A stretch of 49,249 nt of DNA. Origin: Bacteroidales bacterium. Its GTDB lineage: Bacteria > Bacteroidota > Bacteroidia > Bacteroidales > UBA932. The stretch covers positions 1-49,249 of the forward strand of contig JAFSQE010000004.1 in NCBI GenBank assembly GCA_017446775.1. The letters run 5' to 3'. The notes under the pieces were generated by a model. It was not told the DNA's origin. It saw nothing but the letters and a program-made list of their open reading frames with translations, and searched no databases. Positions within the stretch are counted from its first letter, which is position 1, and every line of letters begins with the position of its first letter. Of the stretch, positions 36,483 through 45,019 are shown piece by piece. Made by a program: the position numbers and the translations under genes.

Positions 36483-37766
36483 ATGCCATTAAATGTTCTG
36501 GTTTTGGGCAGTGGCGGCCGGGAACACGCTCTGGCGTGGAAAATTTCCCAAAGCGGTAAGCTGTCCAATTTGTATTGCCTGCCGGGTAATCCGGGTACCG
36601 CAGCCATTGCCACAAACATCGCAGCCGGGGCCGATGATTTCGAGGCGGTGGCCACGGCCGTTAGTGCCAATGCCATAGATATGGTGGTGGTCGGGCCGGA
36701 GAATCCGCTGGTAAGTGGGATAACGGATTTTCTCAAAGAGAGATTCCCCGACCTGATGGTGGTGGGACCGTCGCGGCAGGGGGCGCTTCTGGAGGGGAGC
36801 AAACAGTTCGCCAAAGATTTTATGGCGCGCCATGCGATTCCCACTGCGGCTTACCGTTCTTTCACCTCTGCGACTCTGGGCGATGCGAAAGCGTTTATGA
36901 AGACCCTGCAGCCCCCCTACGTGCTTAAGGCCGACGGCCTTGCCGCTGGCAAGGGAGTGGTGATTCTGGACGATTATGAGTCTGCCTGCACAGAGCTGGA
37001 AGAGATGTTCTCCGGAAAGTTTGGACAGGCATCCAGCAAAGTCGTAATTGAGCAGTTCCTCTCTGGAATAGAGGTCTCTGTATTTGTGCTTACCGACGGA
37101 CGCGACTATCTGATACTGCCCGAGGCCAAGGATTACAAGCGAATAGGCGACGGCGACACCGGCCTGAATACCGGTGGGATGGGGGCGGTATCTCCCGTTC
37201 CGTTTGCCGATGCGGCGTTTATGGCAAAGGTAGAAGATCGCATCGTTAAACCCACCATTGCCGGCCTTGCGGCAGAAGGGATAGATTACAGGGGCTTCAT
37301 ATTCCTGGGATTGATGAATTGCGGCGGCGAGCCCTACGTGATAGAGTACAATGTGCGCATGGGCGACCCCGAGACAGAGGCGGTGATGACCCGCATTGGC
37401 AGCGACCTACTCTCTCACCTTGAGGCGGCGGCAAAGGGGAGCCTGGCAGGTGAAACGATAAGTATCGAAAACCAGGCGGCGGTCACCGTGGTGATGGTCT
37501 CGGGCGGTTATCCCGGGGCTTACAAGTCGCAATATCCGATAAGCGGGCTGGAAAAAGCCGCTGCGGCTGCCAATGTGTTCCACATGGGGACAAAAGCCGC
37601 CGGCGGCGATATCGTGACCGCTGGCGGCCGTGTGCTGGCCGTTACCGCGAATGCGGCCGACATGGTATCCGCTGCTGGGAAAGCATACGAAGCTGCCGGC
37701 GAAATCTCTTTCATGGATTGCTACCGCCGCAGCGATATAACAAAAGACCTTCTTAAATATCTGTAG
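36483..37766 (+). CDS. purD: Phosphoribosylamine-glycine ligase (GAR synthetase)
   Basis: 427 aa, the usual PurD length. It joins phosphoribosylamine and glycine using ATP, the second step of purine synthesis, in the cytoplasm. ATP-grasp signatures are clear: LVLGSGGREHALAWK at the N-terminus, KADGLAAGKGVVI, NTGGMGAVSPVPF, and YNVRMGDPETEAVM. The C-terminal domain (FHMGTKAAGG, GRVLAVTA) is complete. It is followed six bases later by a membrane protein of unknown function, with which it is probably co-transcribed. Confidence 0.96.
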   Translation: MPLNVLVLGSGGREHALAWKISQSGKLSNLYCLPGNPGTAAIATNIAAGADDFEAVATAVSANAIDMVVVGPENPLVSGITDFLKERFPDLMVVGPSRQGALLEGSKQFAKDFMARHAIPTAAYRSFTSATLGDAKAFMKTLQPPYVLKADGLAAGKGVVILDDYESACTELEEMFSGKFGQASSKVVIEQFLSGIEVSVFVLTDGRDYLILPEAKDYKRIGDGDTGLNTGGMGAVSPVPFADAAFMAKVEDRIVKPTIAGLAAEGIDYRGFIFLGLMNCGGEPYVIEYNVRMGDPETEAVMTRIGSDLLSHLEAAAKGSLAGETISIENQAAVTVVMVSGGYPGAYKSQYPISGLEKAAAAANVFHMGTKAAGGDIVTAGGRVLAVTANAADMVSAAGKAYEAAGEISFMDCYRRSDITKDLLKYL

Positions 37767-37772
37767 CGCGCC

Positions 37773-38705
37773 ATGAAGCGCAGGTTTGACATACGCCGGT
37801 ATCTGTATGTGGCTGCAATCGCCACGGTGCTGATGTATGTCCTTTCTACCTTCGTCTTCTCCCGGGCAGAGGCCTCTTTTGTCGCCGTTATCGCGGGTTT
37901 GCTGCTCTTTGCCTTCAACGCGGCGGTCGTCTACGTCACGGTGGATACCTTCACCATTGGCCTCAACCACACCGCTCCGCTGCTGTTTGCATTCCTTGCG
38001 CTCAGCTTTCCGTCGGTAGCTATCTACGATGTCTCATACTGGTGTGTGGTGCCCTTAAATGCCGCTTTTTACCTTGCTACACGCTTCTACATGGGCGATG
38101 TAAACAACGACCTGGCCTTCTTTTACAACCTGCTGCTGGGATTGACCTCGCTGCTTTTGCCGCCGGTGGCCTGGGTGGCGTTGTTCATGTTGCTTATGAA
38201 CCTGTTTGTGGCTGCCGACAAGGGGCGGTTTGTGGTGATGTCACTGGCAGGTTTCCTGCTGCCGCTGCTATCTGCGATGTTCGTGGTGTATGCCGGCGGC
38301 GATAACCGCCTGCTGTCGCTGGCGATACAGGGATATCTGGACGATATCGCTCAGCCGGAGCTCACCATTGGGGCCATGTCGGCCGCAAGTGTGATAAAGA
38401 TACTCACTTTTGTTATATGCTTTGCTGTGGCTCTGTCGGCCTTCTTTAAGAACAGCGCGAAGTATAGCGTTTCCCACGCCAGGGCGATGATAATGGTGTT
38501 TGCATACTCTGCGATAGCCACCCTGCTGGCTCTGTTGTTCTCTTATAACAACCACACAATGAGCATCATGATAATCATGGTGCCTGTATCAATCGTGATA
38601 TATGACTATCTGGTGTGGGGAACTTCAGACAAGCAGTGCCGCATTGCGCTCTCTTTCATCCTTCTGGCCGCGCTGCTGGAATATGCATTCCTCTGGATCA
38701 AATAG
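37773..38705 (+). CDS. Polytopic membrane protein of unknown function
   Basis: 310 aa with about eight to ten hydrophobic segments (for example YLYVAAIATVLMYVLSTFVF and LLGLTSLLLPPVAWVALFML). No signal peptide or catalytic motif is visible. FYMGDVNNDLAFFYNLLLG in the middle and GNDNR-like loops (YAGGDNRLLSLAIQGYLDDI) resemble inner-membrane proteins often found after purD in Bacteroidota, but I cannot assign a family. It starts six bases after purD. Its 3' end overlaps the opposing hypothetical gene by 81 bases. Confidence 0.65.
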   Translation: MKRRFDIRRYLYVAAIATVLMYVLSTFVFSRAEASFVAVIAGLLLFAFNAAVVYVTVDTFTIGLNHTAPLLFAFLALSFPSVAIYDVSYWCVVPLNAAFYLATRFYMGDVNNDLAFFYNLLLGLTSLLLPPVAWVALFMLLMNLFVAADKGRFVVMSLAGFLLPLLSAMFVVYAGGDNRLLSLAIQGYLDDIAQPELTIGAMSAASVIKILTFVICFAVALSAFFKNSAKYSVSHARAMIMVFAYSAIATLLALLFSYNNHTMSIMIIMVPVSIVIYDYLVWGTSDKQCRIALSFILLAALLEYAFLWIK

Positions 38706-39131
38706 CTCCGTTTCTACATAATCCGGCAGATATTTGTTCTGGAAGGCCAGCAGATAGCCTTTCCAGAGCGACGGGTAGTAGCGGGCTGTCTCTTTAGGGA
38801 ACCGGTTTACAAGGAATAATATCTCCTCCGGACTGAAAGGCCGCCTCTGGCTCATATACCAGAACCGCGCCCCCTGATGTGTCAGAGAGGCGGGTTCTGC
38901 AGGGACTCTGTGCATGAGAGCTATCAGCCTGGCGCGATCTACTGTGCCCGGGCGGATATCAATCCCGCACATCTCCAGTTTGGTGAAAAGCTTGTCGGCA
39001 CTTAGCTCGACGCCTCTGAAATAGAGATTCTCCAGAGAACGGCGGTGTATGTCGCCAAGCGAAGAGATATCTAAGCCATATCGCTCTTTGTAGTAAACCT
39101 CGGCACTTTCAGAATTGTTCAAGGTTTGCAT
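38625..39131 (-). CDS. Conserved-looking hypothetical protein
   Basis: 168 aa, soluble and rich in charged residues, with no signal peptide. Visible features are YYKERYGLDISSLGDIHRRS, ELSADKLFTKLEMCGIDIRPG and RRPFSPEEILFLVNRFPKETARYYPSLWKGYL. It is possibly all helical. I recognise no family. It lies nine bases downstream of the PUR-family gene and may be co-transcribed with it. Its last 81 bases overlap the end of the membrane-protein gene on the other strand; the frame still looks real there because the composition does not change. Confidence 0.55.
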   Translation of the reverse strand: MQTLNNSESAEVYYKERYGLDISSLGDIHRRSLENLYFRGVELSADKLFTKLEMCGIDIRPGTVDRARLIALMHRVPAEPASLTHQGARFWYMSQRRPFSPEEILFLVNRFPKETARYYPSLWKGYLLAFQNKYLPDYVETELFDPEECIFQQRGQKDERERNAALLV

Positions 39132-39140
39132 GGCATCAAC

Positions 39141-39518
39141 CTAGAGCTCGTCAAAGTCTACATCGGAATAGCTGCCTGCGGGCTGGTTTCCATCAGCTTC
39201 AGCAGAGGGGCGATCTGCATAGGGACGTGCCTCTACAACCGGGCAGCGCTCTTTTATGTAGTCGATAACCTCCTGGAGGCCTTCAGAAAATTTTTCAAAA
39301 TCTTCTTTGTAGAGGAAAATTTTATGCTTGTCGTAGACATATTTGCCATCCCTTTCGATTTTGCGCTTGCTCTCTGTGATGGTCAGATAGTAATCGTTGC
39401 CCTTGGTGGCCTTAACGTCAAAGAAGTATGTACGTTTGCCGGCTCTCACAGGCTTGGAATAGACGTCATCGCTGCTTCGCTCCTGACTCTTTGCGTTTTC
39501 GTAATCTTCAAAATACAT
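39141..39518 (-). CDS. PUR-family (DUF3276) nucleic-acid-binding protein
   Basis: 125 aa. The core TYFFDVKATKGNDYYLTITESKRK followed by HKIFLYKEDFEKFSEGLQEVIDYI is the PUR repeat seen in Bacteroidota DUF3276 proteins, related to eukaryotic Pur-alpha, which bind single-stranded purine-rich DNA or RNA. The C-terminal tail is acidic and disordered (SYSDVDFDEL). It probably acts in the cytoplasm on nucleic acids; targets are unknown. A TACCTTTG box lies at 39545-39552, divergent from nusB. Confidence 0.85.
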   Translation of the reverse strand: MYFEDYENAKSQERSSDDVYSKPVRAGKRTYFFDVKATKGNDYYLTITESKRKIERDGKYVYDKHKIFLYKEDFEKFSEGLQEVIDYIKERCPVVEARPYADRPSAEADGNQPAGSYSDVDFDEL

Positions 39519-39544
39519 AGCGATCTTTTTTAAAATTCTCTAAA

Positions 39545-39552
39545 CAAAGGTA
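39545..39552 (-). promoter_or_regulatory. -7 box for the PUR-family gene
   Basis: TACCTTTG on the minus strand, 26 bases before the ATG at 39518. It faces away from the nusB box at 39573-39580. No -33 box is clear. Confidence 0.4.
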
Positions 39553-39572
39553 ATTTATTTATACATAAAACC

Positions 39573-39580
39573 TATCTTTG
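39573..39580 (+). promoter_or_regulatory. -7 box for the nusB operon
   Basis: TATCTTTG on the plus strand, 21 bases before the nusB ATG at 39602, in an AT-rich stretch. It may drive the long operon down to fabG. Confidence 0.5.
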
Positions 39581-39601
39581 TGAAAAAATTTTCTTCCTTT
39601 T

Positions 39602-40546
39602 ATGATTAATCGCCGGTTAATCCGCATCAAGGTTTTTAAAGTTCTTTATGCAGCTGAAGCATCGCAAGAAGCAAATGTGTCGGCTGCCCAAAAGCAATTG
39701 CTGCTCTCCTGCTCCAAAACGTTGGATCTCTACTACTTTATCCTGAATCTGGCTCCCGCCCTAAAGAATCTTGCAGAGCAGAAGATCGAGATAGGGAAAA
39801 ACAAGTTCAACCCAAGCGAAGCAGAGCTGAATGCCAGCACCCGGTTTGTGGACAACCGGTTTGTCGCCCTTCTGGAGGCGGACGAGGCTTTTAATACTGC
39901 CTGCACCAAAAAGGGGCTGGGATGGGGCGAATACGATGTTTTCCTCAAGAAGCTCTATGCCCGGGTGGTTGCTTCGGACTATTATGCAGAGTATATGTCT
40001 GCGCCGGAGAGTTCCCTTCAGGCCGATTGCCGTTTTATCAGCCGTATCTTTGAAGAGGAACTGGAAGACGACCAGATGCTGTGGGATCTTCTGGAGGAGA
40101 CCAGTGTCTACTGGGCTGATGATCTGAGCTATGTGCTGAATGTGATTATGCGCGATCTGGCCGGCGTGGCGGCCGGCAATCCGTTGCCTGTCCACGATGT
40201 GTTCCTGAAAGACGACGACAGGGATTTTGCGCTTAAACTGCTCTCGGCCTCGATGACTGGCTTTGACAAGTATCTGGCAACGGTAGAGAAAAGCGTCCCC
40301 AACTGGGACCCCGACCGCATCGTCCGCGTGGATGCATGCCTGGTGGTGATGGGCATGGCAGAGGCGGTGACTTTCCCCACCATCCCGATAAAGGTCACCA
40401 TCAACGAATATGTCGATATTTCCAAGTTCTACAGCACCCCCAACAGCCATGTCTTCGTGAACGGCCTGCTGGATGTGATTCTCAAGAAGATGGCCGGCGA
40501 AGGCGAAGTTGTAAAGCAGGGGCGCGGCCTGTACGAGGGCAAATAA
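39602..40546 (+). CDS. nusB: Transcription antitermination factor NusB, long form
   Basis: 314 aa, about twice the length of E. coli NusB, as is usual in Bacteroidota. The N-terminus RRLIRIKVFKVLYAAEAS and the C-terminal half (DRIVRVDACLVVMGMAEAVTFPTIPIKVTINEYVDISKFYSTPNSHVFVNGLLDVIL) fit the NusB fold, which binds boxA RNA with NusE for rRNA antitermination. The intermediate 150 residues are a lineage-specific insertion. It is the first gene of a plus-strand run with yajC 27 bases downstream. Confidence 0.9.
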   Translation: MINRRLIRIKVFKVLYAAEASQEANVSAAQKQLLLSCSKTLDLYYFILNLAPALKNLAEQKIEIGKNKFNPSEAELNASTRFVDNRFVALLEADEAFNTACTKKGLGWGEYDVFLKKLYARVVASDYYAEYMSAPESSLQADCRFISRIFEEELEDDQMLWDLLEETSVYWADDLSYVLNVIMRDLAGVAAGNPLPVHDVFLKDDDRDFALKLLSASMTGFDKYLATVEKSVPNWDPDRIVRVDACLVVMGMAEAVTFPTIPIKVTINEYVDISKFYSTPNSHVFVNGLLDVILKKMAGEGEVVKQGRGLYEGK

Positions 40547-40573
40547 CAGAATAAACCAAATACAAAGAATATC

Positions 40574-40894
40574 ATGAGATTTTTAACATTTTTCTTGCAA
40601 GAGGCACCTGCCCAGCAGGGCGGTAGTTCCTGGTCGTTTATGATAATGATTGTCGTGCTCTTCGTGATCATGTGGCTGTTTATGATTCGTCCGCAGCAGA
40701 AGAAGCAGAAGGAGATGGACAAGTTCCGCAAAGAGCTCAAGAAGGGCGACAAGGTCGTTACCGTGGGCGGCATTTACGGTACCGTGTCGGAGATCAAAGA
40801 CACCACAGTCGATATCGAGATAGCCAAGGATGTCCGCATCCGTGTCGACAAAGCATCTCTTGTAAAGGATTTCACCGACGCCCAGCAGTCGTAA
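40574..40894 (+). CDS. yajC: Preprotein translocase subunit YajC
   Basis: 106 aa. A single transmembrane helix (FMIMIVVLFVIMWLFMIRPQ) is followed by QQKKQKEMDKFRKELKKGDKVVTVGGIYGTV, the YajC signature. It associates with SecDF and the Sec translocon in the inner membrane. The short N-terminal tail (EAPAQQGGSSW) is typical. It lies between nusB and the YbbR-like gene, as in many Bacteroidota. Confidence 0.95.
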   Translation: MRFLTFFLQEAPAQQGGSSWSFMIMIVVLFVIMWLFMIRPQQKKQKEMDKFRKELKKGDKVVTVGGIYGTVSEIKDTTVDIEIAKDVRIRVDKASLVKDFTDAQQS

Positions 40895-40901
40895 CAGACC
40901 G

Positions 40902-41855
40902 ATGTTCAAAAGAATTGGCAACGATTGGGTAGTCCTGCTCATCTCGCTCCTGCTGGCCTTCTCGGTATGGTTCATACACGGCATGTCGCTCAAATACATG
41001 GTCCCCATGAAGTTCAAGGTGACCATAGCAACCGACCTGGAAGGGTATGCCGGGGAGTCCTCGAGCGATGATGTGCTGGTGATCAGAGCCACCGGCACGG
41101 GCTTCTCCATAATCGGACTGCGTACAAGTCCGAATGTGGCCCGCAGCATAAAGCTCAACGTGCCGGGTGCCAAGCTGCGCCGGATTGCCGGCGAGGCCAA
41201 CCTGTTCGATGTCTACACCCGAGACCTCTCGGAAGAACTCTATCAGGCGCTGGGGGCTAAAGTCACCATCAACACCTTTGATACAGAGAAACTGACTTTC
41301 CGCCTCACCCCGCGCACCCACAAAAAGGTTCCGGTGGTGCTCCAGAGCGATATCAGCTGCAAGAGCCAGTACATGATAGCATCGGATATCGTGCTCCGGC
41401 CCGACTCCGTGGCGGTGTACGGCGATGTCTCTATCCTGGAGAACATCACCCAGGCAGAGACGGAGAAGGTGACCTTTTTCAACGCGGACGCCCCGCTGGA
41501 CGGCAAGACGCGCATCAAACCTCTCAGAGGTGCGGAGATGTCGGCTTCTGAGGTTGAATATCATGTGGATGTGGTCCGCTACATAGAGCTCACGGCAGAG
41601 GTCAGTTTCTCTCCGATAGGCGTTCCCGCCGGCTACAACATGATAATGATACCCTCTTCTGGCACTGTCCGCTACCGTGTGCCCTATGCACTGGCCGGAA
41701 GCGAACAGAATCCGCCGGTTTTCGTGGTCTATTACAGCGATTTTTCCGCTTCCCGGTCAGGAATCGTGGTGCCAAGTCTGTACAGCGCTCCGGCCCAGAT
41801 GATCTCATACGAGATCGAACCTGCCTCGGTAGAGTGCATCCTTACAGAGTTGTAA
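40902..41855 (+). CDS. YbbR-like domain protein
   Basis: 317 aa. One N-terminal transmembrane helix (WVVLLISLLLAFSVWFIHGM) anchors an extracytoplasmic part made of beta-rich YbbR-like repeats (for example VTIATDLEGYAGES and VVLQSDISCKSQYMIASD). In Firmicutes YbbR (CdaR) proteins regulate the diadenylate cyclase; in Bacteroidota the role is not settled. The gene ends at TAATG, overlapping the coaE start by one base, so translation is coupled. Confidence 0.82.
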   Translation: MFKRIGNDWVVLLISLLLAFSVWFIHGMSLKYMVPMKFKVTIATDLEGYAGESSSDDVLVIRATGTGFSIIGLRTSPNVARSIKLNVPGAKLRRIAGEANLFDVYTRDLSEELYQALGAKVTINTFDTEKLTFRLTPRTHKKVPVVLQSDISCKSQYMIASDIVLRPDSVAVYGDVSILENITQAETEKVTFFNADAPLDGKTRIKPLRGAEMSASEVEYHVDVVRYIELTAEVSFSPIGVPAGYNMIMIPSSGTVRYRVPYALAGSEQNPPVFVVYYSDFSASRSGIVVPSLYSAPAQMISYEIEPASVECILTEL

Positions 41856-42448
41856 TGGCTAAGACCGTCATAGCGCTCACCGGAGGCATCGGCAGCGGGA
41901 AAAGTGCGGTTGCGACCGCCTTTTGCGCTCTCGGCATCCCTTCTTACGATTGTGACAGCCGTGCCAAGGCGCTGTATCGTACCGACAGGGTTTTGGCAGC
42001 CCGTGTGGCGAAGTTGCTTGGTGAAGATGTGCTGGCGGATGACGGTACACTGGATATCCGGAAGATGGCAGAGCGGGTTTTTGCCGATGCTGCGTTACTG
42101 GAACAGCTGGAGGCGATAGTGCATCCGGCGGTAGCGGAGGATTTCAGGCAGTGGGCTGCCGCACAGGAATCGGACATCGTTATAATGGAGTCGGCCATCT
42201 TGCAGCAGAAACCTTTTTTTGATAATTTTGCAGACTACACCATAACTGTTTCGGCGCCGGAAGAGGTTCGTATCCAAAGGGTTATGCGGCGTGACGGACT
42301 TAGCCGCGAGCAGGTGAGCTCCCGCCTGGCAAATCAGTGGACAGATGAGCAGCGCGCTGCCGGGGCGGACTTGGTGCTTGCAAGCGACGATGAAAGTGCA
42401 TCGCTGCCAAAGATATTGGAATTGATAGACAAACTCAGAAACAAATAA
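41855..42448 (+). CDS. coaE: Dephospho-CoA kinase
   Basis: 197 aa from the ATG at 41855. The P-loop GGIGSGKS (residues 10-17), the YDCDSRAKALY segment with the substrate-binding Asp, VHPAVAEDF, and VSAPEEVRIQRVMRRDGLSREQ are all CoaE signatures. It phosphorylates dephospho-CoA to CoA in the cytoplasm, the last step of CoA synthesis. An earlier in-frame ATG inside the YbbR-like gene is not needed. Confidence 0.94.
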   Translation: MAKTVIALTGGIGSGKSAVATAFCALGIPSYDCDSRAKALYRTDRVLAARVAKLLGEDVLADDGTLDIRKMAERVFADAALLEQLEAIVHPAVAEDFRQWAAAQESDIVIMESAILQQKPFFDNFADYTITVSAPEEVRIQRVMRRDGLSREQVSSRLANQWTDEQRAAGADLVLASDDESASLPKILELIDKLRNK

Positions 42449-42457
42449 ACAAGTACA

Positions 42458-42874
42458 ATGGCAACAGATTTAAAGAAAGTGCTCTCGATCTCGGGTCAGC
42501 CGGGATTGTTTGAATATATCGCCCAGGCCCGCAACGGATTTGTTGTGGAGGCAATGGCCACCAAACACCGCAGCTCGGTATCCACCAACTCCAAGGTCAC
42601 TACGCTTGCCGATGTCTCGATTTATACAGACGACGGCGAGGTGACACTCAAGAAGGTGCTGGAGAGCATGCGCGATGCCCTCGAGGGCAAGGCTGCCATG
42701 GGCAGCAAGTCCAATCCGGAAGAGATCAAGGCCTTCTTCGCAAAGGTGCTCCCGGGCTACGACCGCGACCGTTTCTATGTATCGCACATGAAAAAGGTGC
42801 TGGACTGGTATAACTGCCTGGTACAGTTTGCATCCCTTGAATTCGTAGAAGAAGAACAGGAATCCGCAGAATAG
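42458..42874 (+). CDS. DUF5606 family protein
   Basis: 138 aa. KKVLSISGQPGLFEYIAQARNGFVVEAM followed by LADVSIYTDDGEVTLKKVLESM fits DUF5606, a small family found next to coaE or rimO in Bacteroidota. The function is unknown. There is no signal peptide, so it is likely cytoplasmic. The C-terminal tail is acidic (FVEEEQESAE). It lies nine bases after coaE and three bases before rimO. Confidence 0.82.
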   Translation: MATDLKKVLSISGQPGLFEYIAQARNGFVVEAMATKHRSSVSTNSKVTTLADVSIYTDDGEVTLKKVLESMRDALEGKAAMGSKSNPEEIKAFFAKVLPGYDRDRFYVSHMKKVLDWYNCLVQFASLEFVEEEQESAE

Positions 42875-42877
42875 GTC

Positions 42878-44179
42878 TTGAAGGTTCAGGTAGTCACTTT
42901 AGGCTGTTCCAAGAACAGAGTTGATTCGGAGCATTTGCTTTATCAGATAGCCGCGTCCGGCATTGGCATCTGCCCCGAAGAGACCCCCTTTGACGCCGGC
43001 GTGGCCGACGTGGTGATTCTGAACACCTGCGGCTTTATAGCCGATGCAAAACAAGAGTCGGTGGAGGCCATCATGCGGGCAGTAAAAGCCAAGCTGGATG
43101 GTTTTATAAAGCGGATATATGTATTCGGATGCCTCTCCGGCCGCTATCACAAAGAGCTGGTGGCAGAGATTCCGGAGGTGGACGGCTTCTTTGGCCCAGA
43201 CGACCGCGCGGCGCTTCTGTCTGCTCTGGGCGTGAAATATTCGCCGCTGCTGGACATACGCCGCCATCTTACCACGCCGCCGCATTATGCATACCTCAAG
43301 GTTTCAGAAGGTTGCGACCGCTCATGCGCCTATTGCGCCATTCCCGGCATCCGGGGGCGCCATGTGTCGGTGGATATGGACTCTCTGGTGGCAGAGGCCA
43401 CGGCGCTGGCTGCCCAGGGGGTACGCGAACTGATCGTTATCGCGCAGGACACTACCTACTACGGGCTGGATCTCTACCGCAGGCGGATGATTGCCCCGCT
43501 GCTGGAGCGTCTCTCGCAGATATCGGGCATAGAGTGGATACGGCTGCACTACAGTTATCCCGAAGGTTTCCCGGACGACCTGCTGGATGTGATGGCAGGT
43601 TGCGACAAGATATGCAAATATATCGATATCCCGCTGCAGCACTGCGACGGCAAGGTGCTGGGGATGATGCGCCGCCCTTCTGATGAGAATCAGATGCGCG
43701 CCCTTATAGAGAAGTTCCGCACCCGCGTGAGCGGCGTGGCGCTGCGGACCACCATGATTGTGGGGCATCCGGGCGAGGGCGAACGTGAATTCAAGCGGCT
43801 GCTGAAATTTGTAGAGGATATGCGTTTCGAGCGGCTGGGGGCCTTTACCTACAGCGAAGAGGAGGGGACTTACGGGGCTCTGAACTATAAGGACAGCGTG
43901 CCGCAGCGCGTAAAACAGGAGCGTTACGCCCGGCTGATGGAATTGCAGGGCGGCATATCCCTGGATTATAACCTCTCGCGTGTGGGTTCTGTGCAACGGG
44001 TGATTGTGGATTCTTTTGAGGATGGCAACCTTTTCTGCCGCACGCAAAAAGAGTCGCCGGAGGTGGACGGACAGGTAATCGTCCCGGTAAAGGCCGCCCC
44101 GGCACAGTTGATTGGTAATTTTGTAAATGTAAAAATAACCGGTGCGGACTATTACGATATGTCCGCAGAATTAATCTGA
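42878..44179 (+). CDS. rimO: Ribosomal protein S12 methylthiotransferase
   Basis: 433 aa. A radical-SAM methylthiotransferase that modifies an Asp of ribosomal protein S12. The N-terminal UPF0004 cluster cysteines are seen in GCSKNRVDSE (Cys10), NTCGF and FGCLSGRY; the radical-SAM motif CDRSCAYC gives Cys146, Cys150 and Cys153. A TRAM domain closes the protein. The start is TTG at 42878: the in-frame codons before it are GTC and a stop, and the first ATG is far downstream of Cys10, which must be kept. fabG follows after seven bases. Confidence 0.95.
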   Translation: MKVQVVTLGCSKNRVDSEHLLYQIAASGIGICPEETPFDAGVADVVILNTCGFIADAKQESVEAIMRAVKAKLDGFIKRIYVFGCLSGRYHKELVAEIPEVDGFFGPDDRAALLSALGVKYSPLLDIRRHLTTPPHYAYLKVSEGCDRSCAYCAIPGIRGRHVSVDMDSLVAEATALAAQGVRELIVIAQDTTYYGLDLYRRRMIAPLLERLSQISGIEWIRLHYSYPEGFPDDLLDVMAGCDKICKYIDIPLQHCDGKVLGMMRRPSDENQMRALIEKFRTRVSGVALRTTMIVGHPGEGEREFKRLLKFVEDMRFERLGAFTYSEEEGTYGALNYKDSVPQRVKQERYARLMELQGGISLDYNLSRVGSVQRVIVDSFEDGNLFCRTQKESPEVDGQVIVPVKAAPAQLIGNFVNVKITGADYYDMSAELI

Positions 44180-44186
44180 TTGCATT

Positions 44187-44930
44187 ATGTTACTTCAAGG
44201 ACAAACAGCTTTGATAACTGGCGCGGCCCGTGGTATCGGCAAGGCCATCGCGCTCAAATTCGCAGCAGAGGGGGCAAACATCGCCTTCTGCGATATCGTG
44301 ATAGATGAAAACGCCCTTGCCACCAAGGCAGAACTGGAGCAGCTGGGCGCCAGGGTGCTGGCTGTTCAGGGCGACGTATCCAGCTTCGAATCGGCCGCAG
44401 ATATCGTAAAACAGACCGTAGATACCTTTGGCGGCATAGATATCCTGGTGAATAACGCCGGTATCACCCGTGACGGTTTGCTGGTGCGCATGGACGAGAA
44501 GGCCTGGGACGACGTGCTCCGCATCAATCTCAAGAGCGTCTACAACTATTGCCATGCTGCGGTTCCCGTAATGATGAAGGCCCGCAAGGGGTGCATCATC
44601 AATGTGAGCTCTGTGGCAGGTCTGCACGGCAATGCCGGCCAGTGCAACTACTCCGCGTCCAAGGGGGCTATCGTGGCCTTTACCCGTACCCTGGCAAAGG
44701 AGATTGGCCCGCGCAACATACGCGTGAACGCCATTGCACCAGGCTTTATCATCACCGACATGACCCAGAAGATGCCGGAGGAGATACGCAAGCAGTGGGA
44801 GGCAAGCATTCCCCTGCGCCGCGGCGGTACCCCGGAAGAGATTGCAAAGGTGTGCTGCTTTCTTGCCAGCGACCTGGCATCTTATGTCTCCGGTCAGGTT
44901 ATCACCATCGACGGCGGCATGATTGCATAG
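44187..44930 (+). CDS. fabG: 3-oxoacyl-ACP reductase
   Basis: 247 aa short-chain dehydrogenase. It reduces 3-oxoacyl-ACP with NADPH in fatty-acid elongation. TGAARGIG (residues 11-18) binds the cofactor, NNAGITRDGLLVRM (from residue 89) is typical of FabG, and the catalytic Ser141/Ser142, Tyr155 and Lys159 are in place (YSASKG). The ending VSGQVITIDGGMIA is standard. Paralogues with other substrates exist, but these motifs favour the fatty-acid enzyme. Confidence 0.92.
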   Translation: MLLQGQTALITGAARGIGKAIALKFAAEGANIAFCDIVIDENALATKAELEQLGARVLAVQGDVSSFESAADIVKQTVDTFGGIDILVNNAGITRDGLLVRMDEKAWDDVLRINLKSVYNYCHAAVPVMMKARKGCIINVSSVAGLHGNAGQCNYSASKGAIVAFTRTLAKEIGPRNIRVNAIAPGFIITDMTQKMPEEIRKQWEASIPLRRGGTPEEIAKVCCFLASDLASYVSGQVITIDGGMIA

Positions 44931-44973
44931 GCTCCCGGGCCTGGAATATGCCATTTTGTCGCAATTGGCCCAT

Positions 44974-44989
44974 TGGCAAACTATTTGCC
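44974..44989 (+). promoter_or_regulatory. Palindrome with sigma-54-like spacing before grpE
   Basis: GGCAAA-CTA-TTTGCC is a perfect inverted repeat at 44975-44989. The same bases read TGGCA, N6, TTGC with ten bases between the GG and GC dinucleotides, as in -24/-12 sigma-54 promoters. It lies 31 bases before the grpE ATG. No CIRCE element was seen. It may be an operator, a sigma-54 promoter, or neither. Confidence 0.35.
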
Positions 44990-45019
44990 TTCTGAAAGAG
45001 CTGTAAAAAGCCAAGGATT

